DNA of 64,000 nt from Candidatus Enterococcus testudinis (GTDB lineage Bacteria; Bacillota; Bacilli; Lactobacillales; Enterococcaceae). The notes below the pieces were generated by a model. That model saw nothing but the letters and a program-made list of their open reading frames with translations, searched no databases and had not been told where the DNA came from. Location: assembly GCF_002140915.1 (NCBI RefSeq), contig NZ_NGKU01000001.1, forward strand, positions 914,697-978,696, read 5' to 3'. The position numbers were made by a program, and so were the translations under genes. Below, piece by piece: positions 29,853-38,720 of this stretch. The stretch's first letter is position 1. Each line of letters opens with the position of its first letter.

Positions 29853-29904
29853 CAAAGCGTCGCGACAGGCTATAACAGCCTGTTGCGGCGCTTTGAATTT
29901 TTTT
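29853..29904 (+). terminator. Rho-independent terminator
   Basis: A 19-bp near-perfect stem (29853-29871 with 29877-29895), 5-base loop, followed by a T-rich tract. Ends the LCP transcript. Confidence 0.88.
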
Positions 29905-29989
29905 AATAAGGAAGATTACTTGGGATTTGTGATTCACGATGATAAATTAGGTACAACAAGAAATAGTCGCAGTTTGATATCATAGGAGG

Positions 29990-30316
29990 TTTAGGCGCAC
30001 AATAGGCAAAACGAAGTGAGTCAGTAAAGAATGGTGGCACCGTAAAAGAAGTCATAGATCAAGCCTCGGAAGATCATATGCGGGAATCATTAACGAATTA
30101 TCGGCAAGTGTTTATAATCGAGTGTTAAATTATGTTTTGAATCTTGAACTAGATATTAAAAATACTCGGTTATTAGAAGTAAATCTTTTAAATCAATTAG
30201 AAGTGGCCCAAGAAGTTGATTTATTTCAACAATCACTCCAAGAATTTCAAGCAATCACTCAGATGTTACAAAACATGCACCCCCCGACACCACCAGTTAC
30301 AAAACAGTCTAAATGA
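29990..30316 (+). pseudogene. Probable decayed gene of unknown function
   Basis: An AGGAGG at about 29983 is followed by no usable start. One frame (about 30006-30120) encodes a plausible segment (NGGTVKEVIDQASEDHMRES) and ends in TAA. A second frame then encodes a helical Leu/Gln/Glu-rich segment from about 30080 to 30316 (NELSASVYNRVLNYVLNLEL and on to QNMHPPTPP). The switch of protein-like composition between frames near 30100 suggests an old frameshift. The GTG at 30122 has no ribosome site. Low confidence. Confidence 0.3.
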
Positions 30317-30409
30317 CCGGATTCATCATATAAAACAGGTCGCCTTCGATTACCCAAGACGATCTTTTATTTCACTCACTTATACAGCAAACTTGCAAAG
30401 CAGACTGCT

Positions 30410-31849
30410 TCATTCCACTTTTGCGTAGATCAATCCCTCAATCGCTTGTTCGATTCGAGAAAGATCACAGGCAGAAAGCGCAGTGTCAATCATCACTATT
30501 CGCTGCTGGTGATTGGTGCTTGCGTTAATTTTGTGGGTACCAATGATCAAATCCGCTTCTTCTATACGTTGGGTGAAACGGATCTTACACCGATCAAAGA
30601 AACGACCTTTGATTCGCTCTTCTACATAATGATTCGTCGTAACAGTGAGGTGAGAGTGATTGTAGACACGAATTTCCGGTAAAACCTTTTGGATTGGAAA
30701 GAGATAGACACAAAGGAACAAATTCGTTTGTCGTGCATAACGCGTATCAAATTCAGGATGTTGGGCCACAAAAGATGTCCAAGCACCGTCAAATGTTTTG
30801 GTATATGCGGGATACAATTGTTGGATATTTTGAGAATCATAGAAGTGAAACAAGTCAAATAACGCATCATCTAAACGAAAAAAAAGATTTGCCAATAATT
30901 GTCTATTGATTTGAGCAATCCCGCGGTTCCTATCCGTTTCGATGTCCCCAAAAACCGTTTCAAATGAATGGAGCCAGTCTTGACTCGCAGAAGTATTCAC
31001 CCCGTTGATGGTCTTTGGCAAGTCCAAATCAAGGTCGAAGCCAACCCAATCGGCAGATAGAACGGCCACAAATAAAAAGGACCAATCATCAAGCTGCCAA
31101 TGCTCTAAAAAGGTCGGCTTGTCAGGAATCATCAAGTCTTGGTAATACAGTTGCTGCTGCACCGGCAAGACGACATGTACGCCAGCGCATATCGCAGGAT
31201 CGGACACAAATAGCAGCATGGACAAAATCGTTTGCTGATGGCTGTTGGTCTGTAAATGCAGCTGCTGACTTACCTGTTGTGCCAAAGTATGGTACTTCTC
31301 CATCTCCACTGAGAAGGGCAAACCAGCTAATGATCGATGAATATAAAAAATCAAACTAAAGGCCAATATTCTGATTTGATGCTCTGGGCCCTGCAACCGG
31401 ATCGTTTTTGAAAAGGTGATCCGCAAATCATAAAATGACATTTGCTGGTTGATTTCTTTGATCCGTCTGCGCAATGAGGATTCACTGATAAATAGGCTGT
31501 CGCAAAGTTCACTAGTCGGGACGTTTCTTTTGTGCAACATGGTGATCAGAATCAAATAACCCATATCTTTTGATATAATCATATTGAGTGCATCGTAGAG
31601 ATTACCGTCACGGCTATACAAATGAACCCCGCGATGCTTATTGATCTTTAATGACAACTCATTGGGATCAAAGGTATCGCGAATCTCTTCAAAAAGTTCA
31701 TTCAGTGCTTTCTTGACAACATATTGATTTGCATAACCAATCTGCGCAACCAAAAGTTGTGTTGGGACAAAGTCGTGGTGATTATTCAAAAGTAACAGCA
31801 GGTCTTTTTTTACGCGTGTGTGCAAGTGCAATCCAAGTATAGTTATCAA
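30410..31849 (-). CDS. Mga-family (PRD-like) transcriptional regulator
   Basis: 479 residues. N-terminal helix-turn-helix motifs (TQLLVAQIGYANQYVVKKAL near 33-52; TSELCDSLFISESSLRRRIK near 112-131) are followed by a long helical region and a C-terminal EIIB-like fold, the layout of Mga/AtxA-type regulators. These often respond to PTS phosphorylation. No neighbouring gene clearly identifies the target; it is divergent from a CDF transporter. A second member of the family is at 49095-50567 on the same strand. Confidence 0.8.
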   Translation of the reverse strand: MITILGLHLHTRVKKDLLLLLNNHHDFVPTQLLVAQIGYANQYVVKKALNELFEEIRDTFDPNELSLKINKHRGVHLYSRDGNLYDALNMIISKDMGYLILITMLHKRNVPTSELCDSLFISESSLRRRIKEINQQMSFYDLRITFSKTIRLQGPEHQIRILAFSLIFYIHRSLAGLPFSVEMEKYHTLAQQVSQQLHLQTNSHQQTILSMLLFVSDPAICAGVHVVLPVQQQLYYQDLMIPDKPTFLEHWQLDDWSFLFVAVLSADWVGFDLDLDLPKTINGVNTSASQDWLHSFETVFGDIETDRNRGIAQINRQLLANLFFRLDDALFDLFHFYDSQNIQQLYPAYTKTFDGAWTSFVAQHPEFDTRYARQTNLFLCVYLFPIQKVLPEIRVYNHSHLTVTTNHYVEERIKGRFFDRCKIRFTQRIEEADLIIGTHKINASTNHQQRIVMIDTALSACDLSRIEQAIEGLIYAKVE

Positions 31850-31873
31850 CTCCTTAAAAAAATACAGTATGAC

Positions 31874-31890
31874 ATAATAGGCCTATTATA
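31874..31890 (-). promoter_or_regulatory. Promoter -10 embedded in a 16-bp perfect palindrome
   Basis: ATAATAGGCCTATTAT (31874-31889) is a perfect palindrome that overlaps a TATAAT (complement of 31885-31890) directed toward the Mga-family gene. A TTTTCA-like -35 lies 16 bases upstream. Plausible operator or autoregulatory site. Confidence 0.4.
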
Positions 31891-32178
31891 AACCAAATCA
31901 GTGAATGAAAATGGTTTGACGAAACCAGAACAATGGTCAGAAATCGGATAAATGAAACCACTTATCTGAACACTCTTTACGCCCCGGCGTTGATTAGTTG
32001 GTATATAGATTATCGGACAAAACAGTCAGAAGATAAGAGGGTCAAAGGTATTTCCGATGAAAAACAGCCGTTTTGTTATGTTGAGCGGGCAAAATACATG
32101 CACCATAGTACCGCAAACAAATGTGCGGTGGCATGCTTTAGTTATCGAAGCAAAAAAGTGTCGAGAGGAAGTTTCCTA
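31891..32178. other. Leader region upstream of the CDF transporter
   Basis: An open frame runs from 31933 into the CDF gene but has no ribosome site at its start, and its translation is unlike any CDF N terminus. I read it as non-coding leader. Contains ACAAAAC/GTTTTGT complementary segments (about 32017 and 32072) that could fold. No known metal riboswitch recognised. Confidence 0.3.
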
Positions 32179-33087
32179 ATGGAAGAACAACAAACGCAAC
32201 AAGCCCGCAGTATCGTCTTTCTGACGCATCTGCTAGGCTGTATCATCAAAGTGATCGGCTTTCTATTCAGCGGTAGTGCCGTACTAATGAATGAAAGTAT
32301 CCATAGTATGATTGATTGCCTCAACCAAGGGTTGTTGGTGATCGGTGAAAAACGTGCTCAAAAAGGCCGCAGTGAATTGCATCAATTCGGTGAAGGCCGC
32401 GCCACCTATTTCTTCAGCACAGTGGTAGCGATGACCGCGTTCTTTGGCGGTGGCTTGCTGGCAGTCATCGAAGCAGGTCGCGATTTGTTGGATCCCAGTC
32501 ATGAAGTTGAACACATCCAGTTTGTCGTCGCCATCTTATTTATCAGCTTGTACATTGAAGTGACCGCCGTGCAAAGCGGCTATCAAGAAATCAAAAGCGA
32601 AAACACGCAACGTTTGCCATTGTTGCGCTTTTTGACAGATAGTCGTGACGCAGATCTACTGCTGGGCTTCACTGAAAATCTGTTTGCGTTAGCCAGTGTT
32701 GTCATTGCATTAGCCGGCATCTTGCTAACGGCAGTAACGGACAATGCTATCTTTGATTCCATTGGCGGCATTCTGGGCGGGATCCTATTGTTGCTGGCTG
32801 CCGTCTTTTTGGCAAGAGAGTTTTATAGTTTATTGATGGGGGAAAGTGCGTCGCAACAAGATTTAGCCAAAATCAACACATGCTTCGCACGCCCAGAGAT
32901 CATCAAAGTCAATGACCTGCGGACGTTGCACTTAAGTACCGATGAATTACTGATCGTCGCCGATGTCATTGTTCAATTAGAAGCACCAGCAGAACCCCAT
33001 GAGTTGATCGATGACATCGAATCCGCCATACGGGCAGCGATCCCACAGTTGAAGATTTATTGTTACATTGAAACGGAAGAGCTGTAA
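32179..33087 (+). CDS. Cation diffusion facilitator (CDF) family transporter
   Basis: 302 residues, about five to six membrane segments and a C-terminal cytoplasmic domain (about 210-302). Conserved features include NESIHSMIDCLNQGLL in the second helix region and the FGEGRATYFFSTVVA segment. Exports a divalent cation (Zn2+, Mn2+ or similar) by proton antiport. In helix 5 the motif reads FTENLFALASVV, the variant subgroup lacking a full HxxxD site, so the metal cannot be named. ATG 32179 follows GAGAGGAAG. Confidence 0.85.
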   Translation: MEEQQTQQARSIVFLTHLLGCIIKVIGFLFSGSAVLMNESIHSMIDCLNQGLLVIGEKRAQKGRSELHQFGEGRATYFFSTVVAMTAFFGGGLLAVIEAGRDLLDPSHEVEHIQFVVAILFISLYIEVTAVQSGYQEIKSENTQRLPLLRFLTDSRDADLLLGFTENLFALASVVIALAGILLTAVTDNAIFDSIGGILGGILLLLAAVFLAREFYSLLMGESASQQDLAKINTCFARPEIIKVNDLRTLHLSTDELLIVADVIVQLEAPAEPHELIDDIESAIRAAIPQLKIYCYIETEEL

Positions 33088-33123
33088 GGTATGTACATTT
33101 ATTTTCATAGATGATGTCAAATG

Positions 33124-33153
33124 AAAACGTCTTGATTGATGAGGCGTTTTTTT
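33124..33153 (+). terminator. Rho-independent terminator
   Basis: AAAACGTC pairs with GGCGTTTT (one wobble) around a short loop and runs into seven T residues, 35 bases after the CDF stop codon. Confidence 0.7.
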
Positions 33154-33205
33154 CTATGTAAAGAGTCAAAATAAAAACAAGCCACTTTTTCACCTCCGAA
33201 AATGA

Positions 33206-33211
33206 TATACT
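33206..33211 (+). promoter_or_regulatory. Extended -10 promoter for the nucleoside hydrolase operon
   Basis: TGATATACT carries an extended -10 (TATACT, 33206-33211). The -35 region is poor. The leader of about 90 bases includes a small CAAGACA-TTG-TCTTG hairpin at about 33230-33246. Confidence 0.45.
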
Positions 33212-33309
33212 ATCAACGTGCATTTAAATCAAGACATTGTCTTGGACTGGTTCGAAAACTTCCCAGGTAAAAAAACTAAGTATCTCTCAAAGATTGGAGG
33301 TTGGAAATA

Positions 33310-34284
33310 ATGCGGAAAGTAATGATCGATTGTGATCCTGGTATTGATGATACGCTGGCATTACTGTTGGCGATCAAAGCGCCAGAGATCGAAGTCGTGG
33401 CCATCACGACTGTCTGCGGCAATGCCCCGGTAGACATCGGTACCCAAAATGTTATCAAATGTCTGGAACGTTTGGATCGCTTGGATATTCCGATTTATCA
33501 AGGGGCGAAACAACCCTTGAAGCAACCATTTATCAGTGCCCAAGATACCCACGGCATGGATGGCTTAGGCGAAACGAACATTCAAATCACCAGCAACAAA
33601 ACCAGTGAAGCCCAAGATGCGGCAACGTTTTTGGCACACACTTTTGCCCAAAAAAACGACGTATCCGTGATTGCCTTGGGACCGTTGACCAATATTGCCT
33701 TAGCGCTGCAAATAAATCCTGACATGGGACAACACATGGACCGCTTCGTCAGCATGGGCGGCACCTATAAAAGTCACGGCAACTGCTCGCCAGTTGCTGA
33801 ATATAATTATTGGTGTGATCCGGATGCAGCTGCCTTCGTTTTTGACAAACTAGGCAAGCAGATCGAAATGGTAGGACTGGACGTGACGAGGGAAATCGTC
33901 TTAACCCCTACGATGATCGAGTATTGTTGTCAAATGGATCCTGATACAGGCGGCTTTCTAAGGGACATCACGCGATTTTATGTTGATTTTCATTGGCAAC
34001 AGGAACGAATCTTGGGTTGTGTCATCAACGATCCTTTGCCCATCGCCTATTTTATCGATGATGACCTTTGTCAAGGGTTCACCAGCTATACAGCCGTTGA
34101 AACCCAAGGAATCAGTCGTGGGCAAACAGTGGTAGATCGCTATGATTTTTGGCAAAATGCTGCCAATAGCACCATCATGACTGACGTTGATGCGCGTCAG
34201 TTTTTCAAGAAGTTTTTGACCGTTCTCTTAAATGCACAAAAAGAAACGATCGAAACAGATCTAGAAAAACTTCAGATGGGATGA
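33310..34284 (+). CDS. Ribonucleoside hydrolase (IunH/Rih family)
   Basis: 324 residues. The diagnostic N-terminal DCDPGIDDTLAL binds the catalytic Ca2+, and the downstream GLDVTREIVLTP and VINDPLPIAYFID are also family features. Hydrolyses nucleosides to base and ribose in the cytoplasm. ATG 33310 lies 9 bases after GGAGG; the TTG at 33301 abuts it and is rejected. Followed 3 bases later by an ECF S component, suggesting uptake and salvage of a nucleoside as one unit. Base specificity cannot be read. Confidence 0.9.
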   Translation: MRKVMIDCDPGIDDTLALLLAIKAPEIEVVAITTVCGNAPVDIGTQNVIKCLERLDRLDIPIYQGAKQPLKQPFISAQDTHGMDGLGETNIQITSNKTSEAQDAATFLAHTFAQKNDVSVIALGPLTNIALALQINPDMGQHMDRFVSMGGTYKSHGNCSPVAEYNYWCDPDAAAFVFDKLGKQIEMVGLDVTREIVLTPTMIEYCCQMDPDTGGFLRDITRFYVDFHWQQERILGCVINDPLPIAYFIDDDLCQGFTSYTAVETQGISRGQTVVDRYDFWQNAANSTIMTDVDARQFFKKFLTVLLNAQKETIETDLEKLQMG

Positions 34285-34287
34285 TCA

Positions 34288-34869
34288 ATGATGAAACAAA
34301 ACAAACGCAACACACCCTTCAACGTACGGATACTAACCTTAATGGCCCTATCGATCGCAATCAATTTCTTAGGGGGAACTATTGCCCTCTGGCTAAGGTT
34401 GCCAATCTATCTGGATAGCATCGGCACGATTTTTGCCGGTGCTTTAGGTGGACCAATCATCGGCCTGCTAACGGGACTAGGCAGTGGGGTCCTAAGTGGT
34501 GTCACAACGGATATTTTTTCTCTCTATTATTCACCAGTCCAAATCGTGACCGGAGTGATGGCAGGGTTATTATTAAAAGGCAAATTGATCAAAAAAGGCT
34601 CGTGGAAATTACCAGGATTGGCATTGCTGCTCTCGCTGCCTGGTACCTTGGTGGCTTCGGTGATTACTGTTCGGCTATTTGGCGGGATCACCTCTTCCGG
34701 CTCAAGTATGATCGTACAAGTGCTGCACGGATTAGGTTTGAACCAAACTATTAGCGTGATTTTGGTTCAAGTGGGAACAGATTATCTGGATCGCTTCTTG
34801 TCGATGGCCGTTGTTGCTGCTGTCGTGTTGTTGTTGCCAAAACGCAGTGCGTTCTTCACCCGCACATAG
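34288..34869 (+). CDS. ECF transporter S component (predicted nucleoside/base uptake)
   Basis: 193 residues, about six hydrophobic segments, Gly-rich (AGALGGPIIGLLTGLGSGVL) in the manner of ECF substrate-binding S proteins. It would dock on a shared EcfAA'T module encoded elsewhere. The only functional clue is the preceding nucleoside hydrolase gene, with 3-bp spacing. Two ATGs at the start (34288, 34291). Confidence 0.8.
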   Translation: MMKQNKRNTPFNVRILTLMALSIAINFLGGTIALWLRLPIYLDSIGTIFAGALGGPIIGLLTGLGSGVLSGVTTDIFSLYYSPVQIVTGVMAGLLLKGKLIKKGSWKLPGLALLLSLPGTLVASVITVRLFGGITSSGSSMIVQVLHGLGLNQTISVILVQVGTDYLDRFLSMAVVAAVVLLLPKRSAFFTRT

Positions 34870-34880
34870 AACCAAAGTAG

Positions 34881-34916
34881 AAACAACGTATTCTTAAATG
34901 GATACGTTGTTTTTTT
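34881..34916 (+). terminator. Rho-independent terminator
   Basis: AAACAACGTAT pairs perfectly with ATACGTTGTTT (34902-34912), followed by T residues. Ends the nucleoside operon. Confidence 0.85.
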
Positions 34917-35004
34917 GCATATAGTCAAAGTATTGACGGCCAAATGCACAAATACCCTTCAAAAAAGTCAAAGAAAGAAAATATTTTTGACGTTTTTTAT
35001 CTGC

Positions 35005-35454
35005 TATACTAAAGGTAACTTCATTGATTCGTCGGTGAAGTCAACGATTCTGACAGATGTAATCTTGTAAATCACAAGATGCCTGATAAAACAAGAAATC
35101 TTAGGTACGATAGAGGATAGGTGGCAGATGATGGCATTGAATTGAATGCGCTTGCTTTTTAGAAAGAGAGTATCGCTCGTTAGCCAAACACCTGTTTTTT
35201 AACTTGATTTGTGAAGCAAAATTATTTACCCGTCCCCTTGATCCATGTTAGGTTAAATATAAGCCAAATGGTTTTTTCACAAGCTGATCTCGTTGGTTTA
35301 GTGGAACAGATATGTGTTGTTCCTGTTGTAGATGAGGATGCCCGTATGACTGTTATGACTCCAAGCACAAGTCCGTCACTTTACTTGAAGCCATTATTTG
35401 TTGTGCCTAAAATCAACGATCGATCGGTTCAGATAAACCATGCCAAAAAATAAA
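35005..35454 (+). promoter_or_regulatory. Extended -10 promoter and ~450-nt leader of the P-type ATPase gene
   Basis: TGCTATACT (extended -10, TATACT at 35005-35010) predicts a transcript with a leader of about 450 nt before ATG 35467. Hairpins are visible at 35018-35041 (ACTTCA/TGAAGT) and 35062-35080 (ATCTTGT/ACAAGAT). The Mn2+ (yybP-ykoY) riboswitch, known on related ATPase genes, was sought, but its conserved core is not evident. Within the leader, 35211-35453 is open and encodes a protein-like stretch (ICVVPVVDEDARMTVM) that may be a gene remnant. Function unproven. Confidence 0.4.
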
Positions 35455-35466
35455 AGGAGGAATTTG

Positions 35467-38124
35467 ATGGAGAAATTTTACCAGCAAACGACCGAAGACA
35501 CGTTACAGCACTTTGAAAGTGACCGTCAACAAGGCTTAAGCAGCAAAACAGCCAGCCAACGATTAGAAAAATATGGAGAAAACACGATCCAGCAACAAGA
35601 GTCCCATAGTGTATGGGCATTGCTGTGGGACAATGTCAACAACTTGATTGTTTACTTGTTGATCGCAGCCGCGTTACTCTCTTTTGCGATGGGGGAAACA
35701 ATTGAAGGAGTTGCCGTACTGATCGCCGTCGTGATTGCCGTGATGACTGGTTTTATCACAGAATTGCGGGCACAAAAGTCGATCGACTCCTTGCAAGACA
35801 TGATTTACACTACCGCAAAAGTGATTCGTGATGGAGAAGTGACCGAGATCGAATCGGCCCAAATCGTTCCTGGCGATATTTTGGTCTTAGAAGAAGGCGA
35901 TGCGATTGCTGCGGATGCCAGATTATTAGAAAGCAGCAATTTCGCTTCTATTGAATCTGCATTGACGGGCGAATCAGAAGCAGTTGACAAAGACGCCAAT
36001 GAAACCTACGACGAGGATATACCATTAGGCGACCGCCGCAATGTGGTGTATGCCGGAACGGCAGCCACCCGGGGGAACGCCTATGCCGTCGTCACTGAAA
36101 CAGCGATGGAAACAGAAGTCGGCAAAATCAGTGATATGCTGACTGGCGACAAGAAGCGCCGCACACCGTTGGATATTGAATTAGACAAACTAGGCAAAGC
36201 CATTATTATCGCGGCACTGTTTGCGGCACTAGCTGTCTTGATCGCTGGTGTGTTGACGGATCAGCCCTTTGTAGAAATGATCCATATCTCGATCATTCTC
36301 GCAGTTGCCGCAATTCCTGAAGCGATGCCCGCCGTCTCGACCATCACATTGTCCCGCGGTATGCGGATCATGGCGGAACACAAAGCGTTAGTCAAATCTT
36401 TATCCGCTGTTGAAACACTAGGGGCAACTAGTATCATTGCCAGTGACAAAACAGGTACATTGACCGAAAACCAAATGACAGTTGCCGAGCTGATTTTAGC
36501 CGATGGTGCTACTTATAAGGTTTCAGGAAATGGCTATGAACCAACGGGCAAGTTTTACGATACCGATGAAAATGAAATCAACGTCAAAGAAGAATCAGCC
36601 CTCCATGAGATGATCCGCAATGGTGCATGGTGTACCACGGCATCTCTTCGAGAAAATGAGGGGCAATTTGAGATCTTAGGCGATCCAACCGATGGTGCCT
36701 TTGTCGTTTTAGGCAAAAAAGAAGGCATTGATCGCCAAAGTGCGGAAGCAGAAGGCTTGAAAAAAATTGCCGAAATGCCTTTCGATTCCGATAATAAATT
36801 TATGGTGACCGTCTACGAAGGAGACAGCCGCACGCTGATCATCAAAGGCGCACCAGATGTCTTGATCGATTTGGCCAGTCCAGATGAACAGACCGCTGAG
36901 CAGTTGGCATCTTATAATAGTACTTTAGCCAGCCATGGCCAACGGGTGATTGCCGTCGGCCGTATCAATGACTACCAAGGTGGTACGGAAGAAGCCGATT
37001 TACGGGAAGCATTGCAAGACATCGAGATCCAAGGGTTTGCAGGTATCGTTGATCCGCCAAGAACGGATGTCAAGGAAGCCGTCAAAGTCGCACAAGAAGC
37101 CGGTATTCGGGTCAAGATGATCACCGGTGACCATCCGCAAACCGCTTCGATGATTGCCAAAGAGATCGGGTTGAAAGACTATGACAAAACAATGACCGGG
37201 AAAGAAATCGATGATGCTGTCGGTCAAGAAGGCTTCAACGAGCGCATTGAAGAAGTGGCAGTCTTTGCCCGCGTATCCCCTGAAAATAAATTACAACTGG
37301 TGGAAGCATTAAGGGAAGAAGGAGACATCGTCTCCATGACCGGTGACGGTGTCAATGATGCGCCGGCATTGAACGGCGCTGATATTGGGATCGCTATGGG
37401 CATCCGTGGTACAGAAGTTGCCAAAGAATCCTCAGATATGATCCTAACGGATGACCGCTTCGGCACAATCGTCGATGCCATCAAAGAAGGCCGGATCATT
37501 TTTGACAATATCAAAAAATATGTCTCTTTCTTGTTCTCTTGTAATATGGTAGAGATCGTCACTATATTCCTCAGTGTCATCTTCTTGATGCCGATCCCGA
37601 TCCAACCCTTGCATATCTTGTTCTTGAACTTGGTGATCGATATCGCACCAGCTATGGCATTGGCATTTGAGCCAGCGGAAGATGATATTATGAAACGTCA
37701 ACCACGTTCAAAAGAAGACAGTCTGGTCAATAAGCGTTTCTTAGGTCGAATCATCCTTAGTGGTGTCGTGATTGGTTTGGTAGCCTTCGGGTTCTTCAGT
37801 TATTTGATGCACACCAACCATGAATTGCAATATGCGCAAACAGCGACATTCACCTTTATGGCGGTGGCCCAATTGATGCATATCTTCAATGTCCGTAAGA
37901 GCAGTGGCTTTGGCTTAGACAAGTCATTCTTGAAAAACAAAGTCTTAGTCGGTGCGATGCTATTGTCAGTTGGCTTACAATTGTCAGCTGTCTACGTGCC
38001 ATTTATGAATGACATCTTAGGGACCATGCCGATCCAATCGGGGACATGGGGCATCATCTTTGTTGCCGCAGCGATTTCCACACTTATCGTCATGGGTCTA
38101 AAAAAAGCATTCCAACTGAAATAA
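35467..38124 (+). CDS. Cation-transporting P-type ATPase (type IIA, Ca2+ type)
   Basis: 885 residues, full length. Contains the actuator TGESEAVDK, the phosphorylation site SDKTGTLTENQM (Asp327), MITGDHPQTA and the hinge GDGVNDAPAL, with membrane helices at about 55-105, 240-290 and from 680 onward. M4 carries AAIPEAMPA, the cation-binding PEAxP of PacL/SERCA-like pumps. Exports Ca2+ or a related cation such as Mn2+. ATG 35467 follows AAAAGGAGGAA; the longer frame from 35440 adds nine residues and crosses the ribosome site. Confidence 0.92.
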   Translation: MEKFYQQTTEDTLQHFESDRQQGLSSKTASQRLEKYGENTIQQQESHSVWALLWDNVNNLIVYLLIAAALLSFAMGETIEGVAVLIAVVIAVMTGFITELRAQKSIDSLQDMIYTTAKVIRDGEVTEIESAQIVPGDILVLEEGDAIAADARLLESSNFASIESALTGESEAVDKDANETYDEDIPLGDRRNVVYAGTAATRGNAYAVVTETAMETEVGKISDMLTGDKKRRTPLDIELDKLGKAIIIAALFAALAVLIAGVLTDQPFVEMIHISIILAVAAIPEAMPAVSTITLSRGMRIMAEHKALVKSLSAVETLGATSIIASDKTGTLTENQMTVAELILADGATYKVSGNGYEPTGKFYDTDENEINVKEESALHEMIRNGAWCTTASLRENEGQFEILGDPTDGAFVVLGKKEGIDRQSAEAEGLKKIAEMPFDSDNKFMVTVYEGDSRTLIIKGAPDVLIDLASPDEQTAEQLASYNSTLASHGQRVIAVGRINDYQGGTEEADLREALQDIEIQGFAGIVDPPRTDVKEAVKVAQEAGIRVKMITGDHPQTASMIAKEIGLKDYDKTMTGKEIDDAVGQEGFNERIEEVAVFARVSPENKLQLVEALREEGDIVSMTGDGVNDAPALNGADIGIAMGIRGTEVAKESSDMILTDDRFGTIVDAIKEGRIIFDNIKKYVSFLFSCNMVEIVTIFLSVIFLMPIPIQPLHILFLNLVIDIAPAMALAFEPAEDDIMKRQPRSKEDSLVNKRFLGRIILSGVVIGLVAFGFFSYLMHTNHELQYAQTATFTFMAVAQLMHIFNVRKSSGFGLDKSFLKNKVLVGAMLLSVGLQLSAVYVPFMNDILGTMPIQSGTWGIIFVAAAISTLIVMGLKKAFQLK

Positions 38125-38152
38125 GCTACAAGCTGATCGAACAACAGTAGCT

Positions 38153-38197
38153 AAAACAAAGCTGTCTCAACGTGAATCGTTGCGGCAGCTTTGTTTT
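38153..38197 (+). terminator. Rho-independent terminator
   Basis: A perfect 12-bp stem (AAAACAAAGCTG with CAGCTTTGTTTT) and a 21-base loop that itself contains CAACG/CGTTG. Ends the ATPase transcript. Confidence 0.8.
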
Positions 38198-38221
38198 GTT
38201 CCAAAAATTGAATGCAACCTC

Positions 38222-38276
38222 TTTACAAATGTTCCTGAAAGGTTTATTATTGACGAGTCAACTGTTGACGAGTCAA
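38222..38276 (+). promoter_or_regulatory. Promoter followed by tandem palindromic operators of the MarR operon
   Basis: TTTACA (38222-38227), 17-bp spacer, TATTAT (38245-38250). Immediately after, TTGACGAGTCAA occurs twice (38250-38261 and 38265-38276) with a 15-bp period; each copy is a TTGAC-N2-GTCAA inverted repeat. The two sites cover the transcription start, so a bound repressor would block the promoter. Very probably the autoregulatory operator of the MarR protein encoded next. Confidence 0.75.
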
Positions 38277-38296
38277 TAATGGAAGGAGCATCCCAG

Positions 38297-38704
38297 ATGG
38301 AGTTGTCTACTTTAAGCAATATTTTGTATAAATTGAAGATAGCCAACCAAGAACTGACAGCCGCCTTTGAGAGAGAAACTGGCTTTAGTTTGACCCGCTA
38401 TCAACTCTTACATATTTTGCAAACCCAGACACGCTGCACCCAGAATCAGCTGCAAACAGAACTACTGATCGATAGCGCAGCGGTGACGCGGCACTTGAAG
38501 ATTCTAGAAGACAAAGGATTTGTGAACCGTACCCGCAACAAAGACAATAACCGCGAAATATTTGTCGAATTGACAGAAAAAGCGCGCCAAGATTTGGCTT
38601 CTTGTGCCGACAAACATGACCAAGACCAAGCAAGCTTAGGCATCCATTTGACCACAGCAGAAGCAACGCAATTGGTTTCGTTACTAACCAAACTCATTCA
38701 ATGA
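38297..38704 (+). CDS. MarR-family transcriptional regulator
   Basis: 135 residues, winged helix with the recognition region LLIDSAAVTRHLKILEDKGF and wing NRTRNKDNNREIFVELT. Two cysteines (about residues 42 and 97) could allow redox or electrophile sensing. ATG 38297 is preceded by GGAAGGAG; an in-frame frame from 38180 runs through the promoter and is rejected. Probably represses itself and the following nitroreductase and monooxygenase genes, in the manner of MhqR-type quinone/electrophile regulators (inference). Confidence 0.88.
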   Translation: MELSTLSNILYKLKIANQELTAAFERETGFSLTRYQLLHILQTQTRCTQNQLQTELLIDSAAVTRHLKILEDKGFVNRTRNKDNNREIFVELTEKARQDLASCADKHDQDQASLGIHLTTAEATQLVSLLTKLIQ

Positions 38705-38720
38705 AAGAAGGACATTATCT

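Noticed and set aside
31933-32178. N-terminal extension of the CDF transporter
   Set aside because: No ribosome site, unlike CDF N termini, while ATG 32179 has GAGAGGAAG and a family-like start.
35005-35466. Mn2+ (yybP-ykoY) or Mg2+ (M-box) riboswitch upstream of the P-type ATPase
   Set aside because: Conserved core sequences of either class could not be found by eye; left as an unassigned leader.
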